Source: Lachancea kluyveri NRRL Y-12651 (lineage: Eukaryota; Ascomycota; Saccharomycetes; Saccharomycetales; Saccharomycetaceae). From it: a stretch of 64,000 bases of DNA. The position numbers and the translations under genes were made by a program. The DNA is taken from NCBI GenBank assembly GCA_000149225.2, contig CM000692.1, positions 744,001 through 808,000 on the forward strand, read 5' to 3'. Below the pieces are notes generated by a model. It had not been told where the DNA came from, made no database searches, and saw nothing but the letters and a program-made list of their open reading frames with translations. Shown in pieces: positions 33,073 to 42,812 of this stretch (positions within the stretch are counted from its first letter, which is position 1; every line of letters starts with the position of its first letter).

Positions 33073-33150
33073 ATGCGTGCTAAGTGGAGAAAGAAGAGAG
33101 TTAGAAGATTGAAGAGAAAGAGACGGAAGGTGAGAGCTAGATCCAAATAA
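33073..33150 (+). CDS. RPL41A: Ribosomal protein eL41
   Basis: A 25-codon frame encodes MRAKWRKKRVRRLKRKRRKV then RARSK, identical in form to yeast eL41, the smallest ribosomal protein, a single basic helix that bridges the two subunits. It is too short for ordinary gene finders. S. cerevisiae has two copies, RPL41A (YDL184C) and RPL41B (YDL133C-A), on the same relative strand; the single gene here lies at their merged position between the YDL183C homolog and VMA1. Its choice of A or B name is arbitrary. Confidence 0.97.
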   Translation: MRAKWRKKRVRRLKRKRRKVRARSK

Positions 33151-34450
33151 GAGGACAAAATCTGATGATATTATGAATTTTTTTACTTAAACATTTTCAC
33201 TCATTATGATTTCTTATTCAAGATGCTAGTTCTTTCTGTCATGAAATTGAATTGACTATTAAAGATTGTTTCTTAATTGGTTTACTCCTTTGTTTGCCGG
33301 TATTAAGAGGAAATAAAGAAAAGAGTATATATCTATTTTCTTTATTATCTAGATCCTATATAGTTAATTTTGTGTCCTCTATCATTTTTTTTCAGTTGCA
33401 TTTCGTAGCTGGTTTGATTTTTATTGCGGTTAATTGTCTTTGTCAGTCCACCTTTGTAAGTAGGAGAGAAGGGAGGGGTGCCTGCCAATGGCCGCCGTTG
33501 CCTCTCTATGCCGTCTTGTTCCATTCCAAGCGCTGTTCAAAGGTCTCCTGGCAGAACGTGTAAGAAGTGGAAGTAATTCCAATGCTATTCAAGTATTGGA
33601 TTCTCGATAAACATCAGGTTGCTTCTCTAATCACGCCTTCATTCAGTGTCTATTAGAATAGTATGTTTTCAACTGCTCTGATAGTGTTACGCTGATGAGA
33701 ATCAGAACATTTGAAATGTAGACAAGTAAAAGACAGAAGAAATATATAACATTTCTAAGTTATCCAGTCTTGATGGTTCCGTCATGGCTGTAATGAGTCT
33801 TTACAGTTTTTAATAGAATGTGACATTCATGACTTGTAGGCCACAAACGGGCATTTCTGCTAGTACTCACATCTTTCCCAGTCTGAAAAATTCATCTATA
33901 TAAGCACCACTGACATGTCGCGTTATATTTGCGAAAGAACTAAACGACGCAGTGTTTATTTTGGTGTGATTGTTTAACGGCCACTATATGCCACCTAGTA
34001 AGGACGGATAAAGTTCAACCTTATCATTTGACATTATCGATCAGGACATATATGACAAGTATAATAAACTGAGTAAACTGTTAAGGACCGTAGAAACACT
34101 TGGCCTGTCTAGTACTTAGATCACGGGCATTGGCCATGATTAGAAGTGAAAAATTGGAGATCGCAGCTTTTGTAGCTTCCTCGTAGCATTTATTCACCGT
34201 CAATACATTAAACAAACGGAATAAATCTAAGACGTTCCCTGTATTTATTTGTTTATTTTTTTTTTTTTTTATTCGGTTGATAATTATATACCAGTTTATA
34301 AAAAATCAAGTACGTTTACACAAAATAGTATTCAGTCAACACACAGTGCTAATAATCATTATTCAATAGTTCATCTTAAAAAGTATGAGGCCAAATAGCC
34401 TTAGCGCACATTCTACTTTTCATTTTTGTTTTTCTTTTTGATGAATCTTT
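33151..34450. other. 1.3 kb intergenic region, RPL41 to VMA1 3' end
   Basis: Both flanking genes end towards this spacer, yet it is long for a convergent region. A T-run of about 18 interrupted only by A lies near 34250-34272. A 103-codon plus frame (33252-33563) directly after RPL41 has no recognisable content. No RNA gene or repeat is seen; an origin or non-coding transcript could lie here. Confidence 0.4.
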
Positions 34451-36304
34451 TTAATCGGTGGATTCAGCAAATCTATCTTGGATGTTGGCCAACAACTTTT
34501 CAAACTCAGAATGAACTTCTTCTTGACCTCTGCTTGGTTCAAAAAACTTTGAAGATGATACAGAGTGCTTAACATCGCCGGTGGCCTCAGCCAACTTGGA
34601 CCAGTTTGCACCGTTGGCAACGCTCCTTTGAGCTTCGTCATGGTAGGAAACGAAAGCTCTCATCATATCAAAGGTCTTCCAAATTGGGCAGAATGCGTCG
34701 TAAGAAGAATAACCGTTTTGTTGCAAGAAGTCTTCCTTGATCAAATTGGCAACATCCAAAGTAATCTTATCGCTATCAGATAAAGCAGACTTACCGACTA
34801 GTTGAACCACTTGTTCCAACTCTTCGGCGTTGGACAAAATCTCCTTAATACGGTCTCTCAAACTTGGGAATTCGGGATAGTTGGAGTCGTAGTACTTGTT
34901 TAAAACGTTGGTGTACTTGGAATAAGACACAGAGGTATTGATGGATGGGAAATGTTTTCTTTGGGCCAATTTCTTGTCCAACCCCCAGAAAACTTGGGTG
35001 ATACCCAACGTAGAAGTGGTGACAGGGTCGGAGAAATCACCACCAGCTGGGGAAACAGCAGCAACGATAGAAACGGAACCAGTACGGTCTGGGGAGCCTA
35101 AGGCAATTGCCTTACCAGCTCTTTCGTAGAAAGAGGCTAATTTGGCACCTAGGTAAGCAGGGAAACCTTGGTCAGCAGGCATTTCACCTAAACGACCAGA
35201 AATTTCTCTTAGAGCTTCAGCCCATCTTGAAGAAGAATCGGCAATCATAGCAACGTCCTTACCTTGATCTCTGAAGTACTCAGCCAAAGTGATACCTGTG
35301 TAGATAGAGGCTTCTCTAGCAGCAACAGGCATGTTGGAAGTATTGGCAACCAAAGTGGTACGCTTCATAATTGGTTCCTTTCTACCGTTAATCTCGGTAA
35401 ACAACTCTGGGAATTCCATTAAAACTTCAGCCATCTCGTTACCTCTCTCCCCACAACCAACATAGATAATAGCATCAGAGTTGGAGTACTTAGACAAGGA
35501 TTGTGAAATAACAGTTTTACCACAACCGAAGGCACCTGGAATACACGTGGTACCACCTTGGACACATGGGAACAAGGCGTCCAAAACTCTTTGACCAGTC
35601 AACAATGGATGGTCGGCAGATAGTTTCTCAGCAACAGGTCTTGGAACACGAACTGGCCAGGTGTGGAACATTGAGTAGTCATACTTCACACCATCGAACT
35701 CAACTTCCAAAATCTTTTCATCCACGGTGTATTCACCAGCAGGAGCTAGCCACGTGATGGTACCTCTGGCTCTTGGTGGCAATAGGATCTTGTGGTTATC
35801 TAGCAGAGAGTTTTCGAAAATAGAACCAAAGATATCACCACCAGAGATGTGGTCACCAACCTTGTACTTACCAGGTGTGAATTGCCACTTGATCTCTCTG
35901 CTCAAAGCAGGAGCATCGATACCTCTTGGGATATAAATGGATTCAGACATGTCTTTAATGGCCTTCAAAGGTCTTTGAATACCATCATAAATGGTTTCCA
36001 TCAAACCAGGACCCAATTCAACGGACAAAGGTTTACCGGTTCTTAGCACTGGGTCACCAACGGTAACACCGGCAGTTTCTTCATAGACTTGAATGGTAGC
36101 TTTGTCACCATCAATTCTAATAACTTCACCAACCAAGTTATCATGACCGACTTTGACCAATTCGTACATAGCACAACCAATCATGTTTTCAGCAACAATA
36201 ACTGGACCAGAGACGGAATAAATGGAACCATATTCAGACTCGGCATGGTCTTCCAAGGATATTCTTTTAATTTCTTTGCGAGCGTTTTCTAAAGCACCAG
36301 CCAT
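34451..36304 (-). CDS. VMA1: V-ATPase catalytic subunit A, without intein
   Basis: This 617-residue protein is the ATP-hydrolysing subunit of the V1 sector, which acidifies the vacuole. The P-loop GAFGCGKT is at residues 257-264, with Cys261, the redox-sensitive Cys of the family. [22 protein letters not shown] and the start [16 protein letters not shown] match S. cerevisiae Vma1 closely. In S. cerevisiae reference strains the gene carries the VDE (PI-SceI) homing intein before Cys284. Here [15 protein letters not shown] runs on without interruption, Cys284 has the same number, and the whole open frame is intein-free. The gene is beside the YDL186W homolog on the same strand, as in S. cerevisiae. 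Confidence 0.98.
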   Translation of the reverse strand: MAGALENARKEIKRISLEDHAESEYGSIYSVSGPVIVAENMIGCAMYELVKVGHDNLVGEVIRIDGDKATIQVYEETAGVTVGDPVLRTGKPLSVELGPGLMETIYDGIQRPLKAIKDMSESIYIPRGIDAPALSREIKWQFTPGKYKVGDHISGGDIFGSIFENSLLDNHKILLPPRARGTITWLAPAGEYTVDEKILEVEFDGVKYDYSMFHTWPVRVPRPVAEKLSADHPLLTGQRVLDALFPCVQGGTTCIPGAFGCGKTVISQSLSKYSNSDAIIYVGCGERGNEMAEVLMEFPELFTEINGRKEPIMKRTTLVANTSNMPVAAREASIYTGITLAEYFRDQGKDVAMIADSSSRWAEALREISGRLGEMPADQGFPAYLGAKLASFYERAGKAIALGSPDRTGSVSIVAAVSPAGGDFSDPVTTSTLGITQVFWGLDKKLAQRKHFPSINTSVSYSKYTNVLNKYYDSNYPEFPSLRDRIKEILSNAEELEQVVQLVGKSALSDSDKITLDVANLIKEDFLQQNGYSSYDAFCPIWKTFDMMRAFVSYHDEAQRSVANGANWSKLAEATGDVKHSVSSSKFFEPSRGQEEVHSEFEKLLANIQDRFAESTD

Positions 36305-36603
36305 TATTTCAAGGAATGGAACGGGTTTAAGTTTGGCTAAAGAATAAGAGCCAGCTTTAATGAAAAGTGAGTGTTCTCTGTGTAGAAGAGAGAAAAGCTT
36401 TTATGAGTAGTAGAACTCTCCCCTTTTGGTTGCAAAAAAAAAGGAAAGTCAGCTAAGGGGCGCTGGTGACAGTTCGAAAATTTTCAATACACCGCGCAGC
36501 TTCTTGTTACCCAGCCTCTGGCCTGAAGCTAGCATGTGTCATTTTCCACGTGAGTGTCGTATAGTTGTAGTCCCCAAGATCCCACATTATTGATTTCAAT
36601 GAA
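36305..36603. other. VMA1 promoter
   Basis: This 299 bp spacer holds the VMA1 promoter and the 3' end of the YDL186W homolog. It has an A-run near 36435-36444 and a CACGTG at 36546-36553. No gene is seen. Confidence 0.45.
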
Positions 36604-37470
36604 TTATATCGTTATATTTCTACTAGCAAGGTACGTGTCATTACCCACATCCTCATCGCCATCCTCATCTTCATAGTTGCAAGTGCAAATTCGTAAGAGA
36701 TCTGTCCATACGTCTTGCCAAAACTCGCACCATAAATCCCAGCAACCCTGCAGGTCTTGTGAAGTGGTGGCATTGTTTGTTAGCACTAGATTATTTCTGG
36801 GGTTGATCAAATAATATGAAGGTATGGGCAATGTGTAATGCTGCTCAGCTTCTTGTTTTTTTTCCGTAACGCATGCTTCTAGATCATGCACATCTTCACC
36901 AAATGGAACTGCTTTCAAAGTCTTGGCGGATGCATGCGTTTTCGAGGATGCGTCATTTCCAATACTGGCCCTGACCTCGTCAACTATAAAGCTTGAGGTG
37001 GAATTTGTGTTGGACAAATCCATGCTGTCTTTGTGTACAGTTTGGACTAACTCTTCAAAACATTGCTTCACGGTGTTTAGGGATTCATGCAGGGAAATTT
37101 TAATGTTATCTTCTTCCAGTTGATACGGATGTTTACCTCTTAGCGCAGCAGTTGAGCCTTGGAATGATGATTGAGGTGGCTTCCAACGGACAAGAGCGTC
37201 CTCCATTCTATCCAATAGCCGATTGTTAGTCGGAAATACCCTCGAGTTTTGTTTTTCTATCACTAGTTTTCTGACGCTATGTGTTCCCAAGGGGAGACTG
37301 TGGAAAGATACCGGCTCATATTGTGGTAGTTGGAAGTCATCATCATTAATAAATTCCTCGACATTCAAGTGTGTCTGAGTGTATACTTTGTTTTCTTCTT
37401 CTTCTTCTTCTTCTTCTCCAATATGCGTTGGGTTTCCCCTCCTTGAAGAATTAGCAGTGCTTTGCTTCAT
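36604..37470 (-). CDS. Hypothetical protein, YDL186W homolog by position
   Basis: This 288-residue acidic protein has no recognised domain. An EEEEEEEE run near residues 19-26 is encoded by a CTT/GAA-type triplet repeat (37393-37418 on the plus strand). The middle is Ser/Asn-rich and likely disordered, and the C-terminal part has a tryptophan-rich patch (CWDLWCEFWQDVWTDLLRIC) that may be the conserved functional element, followed by an acidic tail. YDL186W is a 277-residue S. cerevisiae protein of unknown function between VMA1 and PPH22; length, order and strand agree. I cannot assign a role. Confidence 0.65.
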   Translation of the reverse strand: MKQSTANSSRRGNPTHIGEEEEEEEENKVYTQTHLNVEEFINDDDFQLPQYEPVSFHSLPLGTHSVRKLVIEKQNSRVFPTNNRLLDRMEDALVRWKPPQSSFQGSTAALRGKHPYQLEEDNIKISLHESLNTVKQCFEELVQTVHKDSMDLSNTNSTSSFIVDEVRASIGNDASSKTHASAKTLKAVPFGEDVHDLEACVTEKKQEAEQHYTLPIPSYYLINPRNNLVLTNNATTSQDLQGCWDLWCEFWQDVWTDLLRICTCNYEDEDGDEDVGNDTYLASRNITI

Positions 37471-37707
37471 TACTGTGGCTCTAAATTTCAGAGGAGTATA
37501 CGTATTGTAGCTATATAACTAAAAATGCTTTCAAAAAGGATGCGAACAACGCCATGTTTAATTGTTTAGATTCAACTGATGATTCTGTCGCAGCCAGTAA
37601 ATTTTAAGTTTGGCCGCAAAAAACAAGCTTCAATAAGCTCTAAAACAAGTAATGGACCATCCCGAAAAGCGTACTGGTGCAAACCAATCCACTTGTGTTT
37701 AGAAAAG

Positions 37708-37748
37708 ATCAAAGAGCTTGCTTTATATAAAAAAAAACGCTCTTTGAT
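37708..37748. repeat. Perfect inverted repeat with A-rich loop
   Basis: ATCAAAGAGC and GCTCTTTGAT form a 10 bp stem with a 21 nt loop containing TATATAA and an A-run. A second pair, CACTTGT (about 37690-37696) and ACAAGTG (37749-37755), flanks it unevenly. It could be a transcription-factor site pair, a hairpin RNA or a relic. Confidence 0.6.
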
Positions 37749-38088
37749 ACAAGTGCAAAAATGAAGGGTAAATTGATACAAATTTTGTTCCTAAATACCG
37801 GCACGGTATACCTTGTCTTGCCATTCTATTAATAAACGTGTATTAAAAAAAGAAAGATGGCACTGAGATGGTGGGGGCTACCTGAAATTTACTTAAGATT
37901 CGAAGCAAATACAAGTCCCTCTATATGTCCACACGGTGGTCGCCATGCTTTGAATATACCACTTCAAGCCATCGGTTACCTTCAAGCCATTCCCTTCTAT
38001 TCAGTTTTATTACCCTGACTTATCTCATAACCCGTACTTCCCTTTTCCTCTGAAGGGTGAAAAATTTCCAACGACAAAAACAACCCCT

Positions 38089-38097
38089 TTTGCCACC
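38089..38097 (-). promoter_or_regulatory. PACE element upstream of PPH21/22
   Basis: TTTGCCACC on the plus strand is GGTGGCAAA in reverse, an exact Rpn4 site, 191-199 bp before the phosphatase ATG. Confidence 0.55.
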
Positions 38098-38287
38098 ATA
38101 GCGATAAAGTCACCATCGTTGTGACAACAGAGTGTTTGAAGCAGAATAACTCGACCTGCGTCCATTACACATTCATTGGAAAACTTCAAAAGCCAACTCT
38201 CCAGCAAGAGTTTTTTCTTAAAATAAGGGAACTAAAACAAGTACAAGCAACCACTTTTCCTTTGTATCACAACAATCACCCAGAATC

Positions 38288-39355
38288 ATGGATATAGATA
38301 GTGATGTTCCAATGCAGGATGCCGTGGAAGAACAATTGGGCTCTACATTAGAAGAAGACTCTCCAAATTTTAGTAATGCTCCAAATTCGTCTGGTATAGC
38401 AGATAACAAATCTTCAAAGCCCTTAGAACTGAACTCTAGTAGTATAGGTCAGCTGGATCAGTGGATTGAACATTTAAGCAAGTGCCAAATACTTTCTGAA
38501 GAAGACATCAGTAAGTTATGCAAGATGGCTGTCGATGTTCTTCAATTTGAAGAGAATGTTCAGCGCGTGCAAGTGCCAGTGACGATATGTGGCGATGTCC
38601 ATGGCCAATTCCATGATTTAATAGAATTATTCAAAATCGGTGGGCCCTGTCCAGACACCAACTATTTGTTTATGGGTGATTATGTCGATAGAGGTTATTA
38701 CTCTGTAGAAACAGTGTCATATCTAGTTGCTATGAAGGTCCGGTATCCACACAGAATCACAATATTGAGAGGCAACCACGAATCAAGGCAGATTACTCAA
38801 GTCTACGGGTTTTATGATGAATGTTTAAGAAAATATGGGAGTGCCAACGTGTGGAAGATGTTTACAGATCTATTCGACTACTTCCCCATTACCGCATTGG
38901 TTGATAACAAAATTTTTTGTCTACATGGCGGATTATCCCCTATGATTGAAACAATCAACCAGGTAAGGGAACTGAATAGAATACAGGAGGTGCCACATGA
39001 GGGCCCAATGTGTGACTTGCTATGGTCCGACCCTGACGACAGGGGAGGTTGGGGTATCAGTCCAAGAGGTGCGGGTTTCACTTTTGGCCAAGATATTAGT
39101 GAGCAGTTCAATCATACCAATGATCTATCTTTAATTGCCAGAGCACACCAATTGGTTATGGAGGGTTATGCATGGTCACATCAACAAGCTGTGGTTACAA
39201 TTTTCAGCGCACCTAACTACTGTTATAGATGTGGTAACCAAGCAGCTATAATGGAAGTTGACGAAAACCATAATAGACAGTTCTTACAATACGATCCATC
39301 TGTAAGACCAGGAGAACCAACCGTGAGTAGAAAGACCCCCGATTACTTCTTATGA
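38288..39355 (+). CDS. PPH22: Protein phosphatase 2A catalytic subunit
   Basis: This 355-residue serine/threonine phosphatase has a non-conserved acidic N-tail (about 55 residues, typical of yeast Pph21/22) followed by the PPP core: [21 protein letters not shown] and [18 protein letters not shown], the three metal-binding signatures, then FCLHGGLSP. It ends TPDYFL, the tail whose last Leu is methylated by Ppm1 and which controls binding of Cdc55 and Rts1. S. cerevisiae has PPH21 (YDL134C) and PPH22 (YDL188C); this is the one copy at the merged locus, so the name is a choice between the two. The promoter has a PACE element. Confidence 0.97.
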   Translation: MDIDSDVPMQDAVEEQLGSTLEEDSPNFSNAPNSSGIADNKSSKPLELNSSSIGQLDQWIEHLSKCQILSEEDISKLCKMAVDVLQFEENVQRVQVPVTICGDVHGQFHDLIELFKIGGPCPDTNYLFMGDYVDRGYYSVETVSYLVAMKVRYPHRITILRGNHESRQITQVYGFYDECLRKYGSANVWKMFTDLFDYFPITALVDNKIFCLHGGLSPMIETINQVRELNRIQEVPHEGPMCDLLWSDPDDRGGWGISPRGAGFTFGQDISEQFNHTNDLSLIARAHQLVMEGYAWSHQQAVVTIFSAPNYCYRCGNQAAIMEVDENHNRQFLQYDPSVRPGEPTVSRKTPDYFL

Positions 39356-39491
39356 AAGAGCTAAAATGTATCTTATTACTTTATTCCGTCATCATCAACT
39401 CTCACCTTCTCTCTCCTTAATTTTTTTTTTTTAACTAATCTTTTCATCTGTACCTCTTTATATTGTACAACAGTTAACTACTTATCAACGT

Positions 39492-40082
39492 CTACATTTT
39501 GTATTTCTGCAGCTCCTTAGAACACTTTTTAGCCCTATCCTCTGCGATATCACACATCTCATTGATTGCAATACACGCTTCTTGGTACCAAGTGTTGCCC
39601 GAAGAGATTCTTCTTTGCATCACCTGGATGATTTCGGACCTAGTTCTCCCATTAACAAAAACCACAAACCTTAATCCCTCATAAGCATTCTCGTACTCTT
39701 TGTTTAATAGCCTTAGTTTTTCTTGAACCTCAGCTGAGTCACTTTGGCTCCCTAGATTCCTCTGTTCATTTAATGAGTGGATTGACAACTGCTTCTTGGG
39801 CTCACCTAGTCTGGGATGTGAAGCAATAATATTCACCAAATGGTCGGTGCCACGACTGCTAATACCTTCTTGTTCAGTATCTTTGCATAATTTAACCAAA
39901 CGTAAACGTACCGCATCGACAAACTCCAAATAATTCCCCCACTTCTGGCTCATGAACTCTTTGTTCCTTAAGGTAAACCATACCAGGCTATCACTGTGCT
40001 CGAAGAGTGTGTCTAATACTTTTACTTGGTCGTCTAGCGGTGACAATACAAAAGACGCAATACCAGGCAACGTCATCTCCAT
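39492..40082 (-). CDS. OHCU decarboxylase (uric acid degradation)
   Basis: This 196-residue protein belongs to the 2-oxo-4-hydroxy-4-carboxy-5-ureidoimidazoline decarboxylase family, which makes S-allantoin in the last step after urate oxidase. The family signature is clear: ASHPRLG with the catalytic His89, SLNEQRNLG with Glu106, then LNKEYENAYEGLRFVVFVNG and VMQRRIS near the C-terminus. No peroxisomal SKL-type signal is seen (it ends QKYKM). S. cerevisiae lacks this gene and cannot degrade urate. It lies between the PP2A gene and RDI1, divergent from RDI1, where S. cerevisiae has nothing. It suggests this yeast can use purines through urate, but urate oxidase is not in the window. The frame is intact. 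Confidence 0.88.
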   Translation of the reverse strand: MEMTLPGIASFVLSPLDDQVKVLDTLFEHSDSLVWFTLRNKEFMSQKWGNYLEFVDAVRLRLVKLCKDTEQEGISSRGTDHLVNIIASHPRLGEPKKQLSIHSLNEQRNLGSQSDSAEVQEKLRLLNKEYENAYEGLRFVVFVNGRTRSEIIQVMQRRISSGNTWYQEACIAINEMCDIAEDRAKKCSKELQKYKM

Positions 40083-40362
40083 TTACTGTTTTGTATTAAA
40101 TCAGGAACTGAATCATAATCGAGAGAAAACCGGTTGTGTCTTGCCTTTATATATTCCCGAATCAGGTTGGTTATCAGTAGTAGGTGAGCTGCAATACGGA
40201 GTTATCCGTATTAGCATATCGCGTACATAACGATAAGAATGATCGAGAATTTTTCGTGACATATACGTAGATGCTGTAATTCTGCTGTGCCCTACTTCAA
40301 GGCAAAGTAAAAAGGTTGAGACACTGTATCATCGAAACAATTAACACACAAGATAAAAGAAA
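40083..40362. other. Divergent promoter, OHCU decarboxylase and RDI1
   Basis: This 280 bp region holds both promoters. A TATATA lies near 40148-40152. GATAA-type boxes (possible GATA-factor, nitrogen control) occur as GATAAG near 40231 and GATAAA near 40352, which would suit a purine gene; this is weak evidence. Confidence 0.4.
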
Positions 40363-40968
40363 ATGGCCGAGGAAAGGGAATTCACCGACTTTAATGACGA
40401 GGACAACCAACACAACTATAAAGTCTCTGCTAAAAAGACGTTGGAAGAGTACCAGAACTTGGATGCTGAAGACGAATCTCTTGCCAAATGGAAAGAGAGT
40501 TTAGGCTTGAGTAATGATTTACTACCTCTAGAATTTCCTGGCGACAAACGTAAGGTTGTAGTCCAAAAGATCCAGCTATTAGTCAATACCGAGCTTCAAC
40601 CTATAACGTTCGATCTCACCAACGAGGAAACTATTAAAGAGTTGGCTTCAAAACGTTATAAAATTAAAGAAAGATCGATTTACAAATTAAAAATAACATT
40701 TAAGGTGCAGCACGAAATCATCACAGGATTAAGGTATGTCCAATACATCAAAAAAGCTGGTATCGCCGTTGACAAGATTGACGATCATTTGGGTTCATAC
40801 GCCCCAAACACATCTCAAAAACCTTTTTACGAAGTTGAACTACCAGAAACAGAGGCACCTAGTGGGTTTTTGGCTAGAGGTAACTACAGTGCTGTTTCTA
40901 AGTTTATCGATGATGATAAAACCAACCATCTAACCTTGAACTGGGGTGTTGAGATTGTTAAGAAATGA
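40363..40968 (+). CDS. RDI1: Rho GDP-dissociation inhibitor
   Basis: This 201-residue protein (202 in S. cerevisiae) is RhoGDI, which extracts prenylated Cdc42 and Rho1 from membranes. The N-terminal arm (residues 1-60) is acidic and includes the Rho-binding YKVSAKKTLEEYQNLDAEDE. The immunoglobulin-like domain follows, with IKERSIYKLKITFKVQHEII, GLRYVQYIKKAGI and GNYSAVSKFIDDD near the C-terminus, ending LNWGVEIVKK. These are family hallmarks. The ATG at 40363 is the natural start. RDI1 is YDL135C in S. cerevisiae, next to PPH21. Confidence 0.96.
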   Translation: MAEEREFTDFNDEDNQHNYKVSAKKTLEEYQNLDAEDESLAKWKESLGLSNDLLPLEFPGDKRKVVVQKIQLLVNTELQPITFDLTNEETIKELASKRYKIKERSIYKLKITFKVQHEIITGLRYVQYIKKAGIAVDKIDDHLGSYAPNTSQKPFYEVELPETEAPSGFLARGNYSAVSKFIDDDKTNHLTLNWGVEIVKK

Positions 40969-41179
40969 AAAGGACGAATGGAATCATAACAGAAGTACAA
41001 CACTTCCAATTGCATAAAACGTTAAAGTAAATATGTTGGAAAGAAAAAAAAAACGACAAAAAAATACAACGTCTAAAAATAAGAACGAGCAGTTACTAAA
41101 GAGACCTTTTACATCTCTCCCAAATCTGAATGTATTGTCCTACATAAAACTTTTTTTAAGTAACTGTGCAATGAATTGT

Positions 41180-42613
41180 CTACACCTCCAATTTGTCCAA
41201 TTTATAGCTAACGTCTTCCACAGATTTAGCACTTTCGGCGTTATCCCTCCCAGCAATTCCGTTATCGTTCTCAGCTTTATCCGGTGTACTGGATTTACTG
41301 CTAGCTTTCCAGGGGTTTTCTCCGATGGAAGCTATACTGCTGTTCCTTTTGTTTAAAGATACAGCACTCCCAGCTCTTCTACTAGGGAGCATTGAACTAT
41401 CCTTCAATTGGGGGTGACCGTTCTTGAAGGAATAATTAGTACCATCGTGGCTGCCGTAAAAGAAACCGTTAGCTGCTGGCACTGGTGTGTGTATAAATGG
41501 ACTCGTCGCTGGGGTCGGTGATGCCGTTGTAGAAGCATTCATGTATGGATGAATGGGAGCTGGTGTGACGTTAGAATTAGTGGTATCGTTACCGATGAAT
41601 GGGTTGTATGTAGGAGGAATGTTCCCTCCAAATGCGGAAGGATAGGACGGTTGACCATTAACTTGCATCGGGTACATCATGACATAGGGATTATACATCA
41701 TATAAGGCACGGGGTACTGGGGTTGTTGAAATGGGACAGAATAATGCCCAGTCGATGGTTTTCTATAAGTGTGTTTTTTCTTTCTGAATTTGCATTGGGG
41801 TGGCTTGTTGAATTGAAACCTCGAGGTTTCAAACTGATGTGGCTGAGGAGAATCATCTTGTAGCGCGATATTATCATTTCTCTTCTTCTGAGGAGTGGCG
41901 GGCTCCTGCTTTTTGAACAGTTCGCTTTTGGCTTGTTGATATTCTTTCTCTTTAACTTGTCGTTGTTGTTGTAAACCAGACAAGTCAGTATCTACACTAC
42001 TACTACTGTTAGTTTTGGGTGGTGTGGGGAGAATGGCAGTAGAATTTTCTCTTTTCAACAATTTGTAATGCTGCTTCTTGGGCTTTTCCATCCCGGCATC
42101 CATTTGTGGATAATGCGTTGGATATTGGTACATTCTATGCGGTTCCAAACATTGCAATAATGCTTTACTTTGGTCCCGGACAAATGAACCACCCTTGTAT
42201 ATGACCAAGCAATTATTATTTGCTTTGGCCACAGTATGCTTCAAGCCATGGTATTCCGCAATTTGATGTGACAATAGCCTGTAATACGAATTCATTGGCT
42301 TGAGTTCATAGAATTCTACATCAGAGTTCATAAAGGACACAATGCCGTTTTCTAGTTCAATAATAAAATGCCTGTCATGTGGTTTTTGAAACAACGCAAT
42401 CAATAAAACGGGTGCCAACTTCAAATCATCCATTTGTAGGTTCTGGTTTGTGTTAGTAATTTTTAAATAAATCGGGATACTGGAAGCTGTAAAATGCGTA
42501 GTACAACATACGGGAGAGGCCATCGCTTGTCCTGTACACGCAAGTGTCAATAGGTCAGTTATCCCCGTATATGTTTTGATTTGAATGGGCTTTTCGAGTA
42601 GGTAATGATCCAT
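41180..42613 (-). CDS. RBS1: R3H-domain protein RBS1
   Basis: This 477-residue protein (457 in S. cerevisiae) has an R3H domain at about residues 65-145 (DRHFIIELENGIVSFM and NSYYRLLSHQIAEYHGLKH), which binds single-stranded nucleic acid, and a SUZ-like segment after it. The C-terminal half is low-complexity, rich in Gln, Asn, Pro and Tyr (QPQYPVPYMMYNPYVMMYPM), a prion-like composition. In S. cerevisiae, Rbs1 is a suppressor of RNA polymerase III assembly defects and binds mRNA. The frame runs upstream to a TTG; the first ATG is 42613 (MDHYLLEKPIQIK). It is divergent from UFD2, as in S. cerevisiae. Confidence 0.9.
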   Translation of the reverse strand: MDHYLLEKPIQIKTYTGITDLLTLACTGQAMASPVCCTTHFTASSIPIYLKITNTNQNLQMDDLKLAPVLLIALFQKPHDRHFIIELENGIVSFMNSDVEFYELKPMNSYYRLLSHQIAEYHGLKHTVAKANNNCLVIYKGGSFVRDQSKALLQCLEPHRMYQYPTHYPQMDAGMEKPKKQHYKLLKRENSTAILPTPPKTNSSSSVDTDLSGLQQQRQVKEKEYQQAKSELFKKQEPATPQKKRNDNIALQDDSPQPHQFETSRFQFNKPPQCKFRKKKHTYRKPSTGHYSVPFQQPQYPVPYMMYNPYVMMYPMQVNGQPSYPSAFGGNIPPTYNPFIGNDTTNSNVTPAPIHPYMNASTTASPTPATSPFIHTPVPAANGFFYGSHDGTNYSFKNGHPQLKDSSMLPSRRAGSAVSLNKRNSSIASIGENPWKASSKSSTPDKAENDNGIAGRDNAESAKSVEDVSYKLDKLEV

Positions 42614-42812
42614 GCGTATAAAGTGATTGTTTTGCAATCGAGAATATCATATATCACGTGATATACAACCTAGATCCATTTCAAAGTCACGTGAATTGAG
42701 TCTTTAATCTACTTATTATCCTTTTTTTCTAGCAGTTACAGACTTTCAGTTTTCCTGTGAACACAGTACTGTCACCCAAGTGGCAAAAGGAGAAGACATA
42801 AGACGTCAAGAA
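42614..42812. promoter_or_regulatory. RBS1-UFD2 divergent promoter with Cbf1-type sites
   Basis: A 14 bp palindrome ATATCACGTGATAT (42651-42664) and a second GTCACGTG (42686-42693) lie within 45 bp. Both fit Cbf1 (RTCACGTG). AGTGGCAAA (42779-42787), a one-base variant of PACE, lies 26 bp before the UFD2 ATG. Confidence 0.6.

Larger units (their letters stand above)
37471..38287. other. Divergent region, YDL186W homolog and PPH21/22
   Basis: This 817 bp region holds both promoters. It includes a 10 bp perfect inverted repeat (37708-37717 and 37739-37748, listed separately) and a PACE element (38089-38097). Small frames near 37572-37781 on both strands are without recognisable content. Confidence 0.5.

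Noticed and set aside
33252-33563. 103-codon frame after RPL41
   Set aside because: Hydrophobic and Cys-rich from T-rich DNA, no recognised family, and lies in a terminator region.
37579-37781. Overlapping small frames on both strands near the inverted repeat
   Set aside because: Both are short, lack recognisable content and lie in a divergent promoter region.
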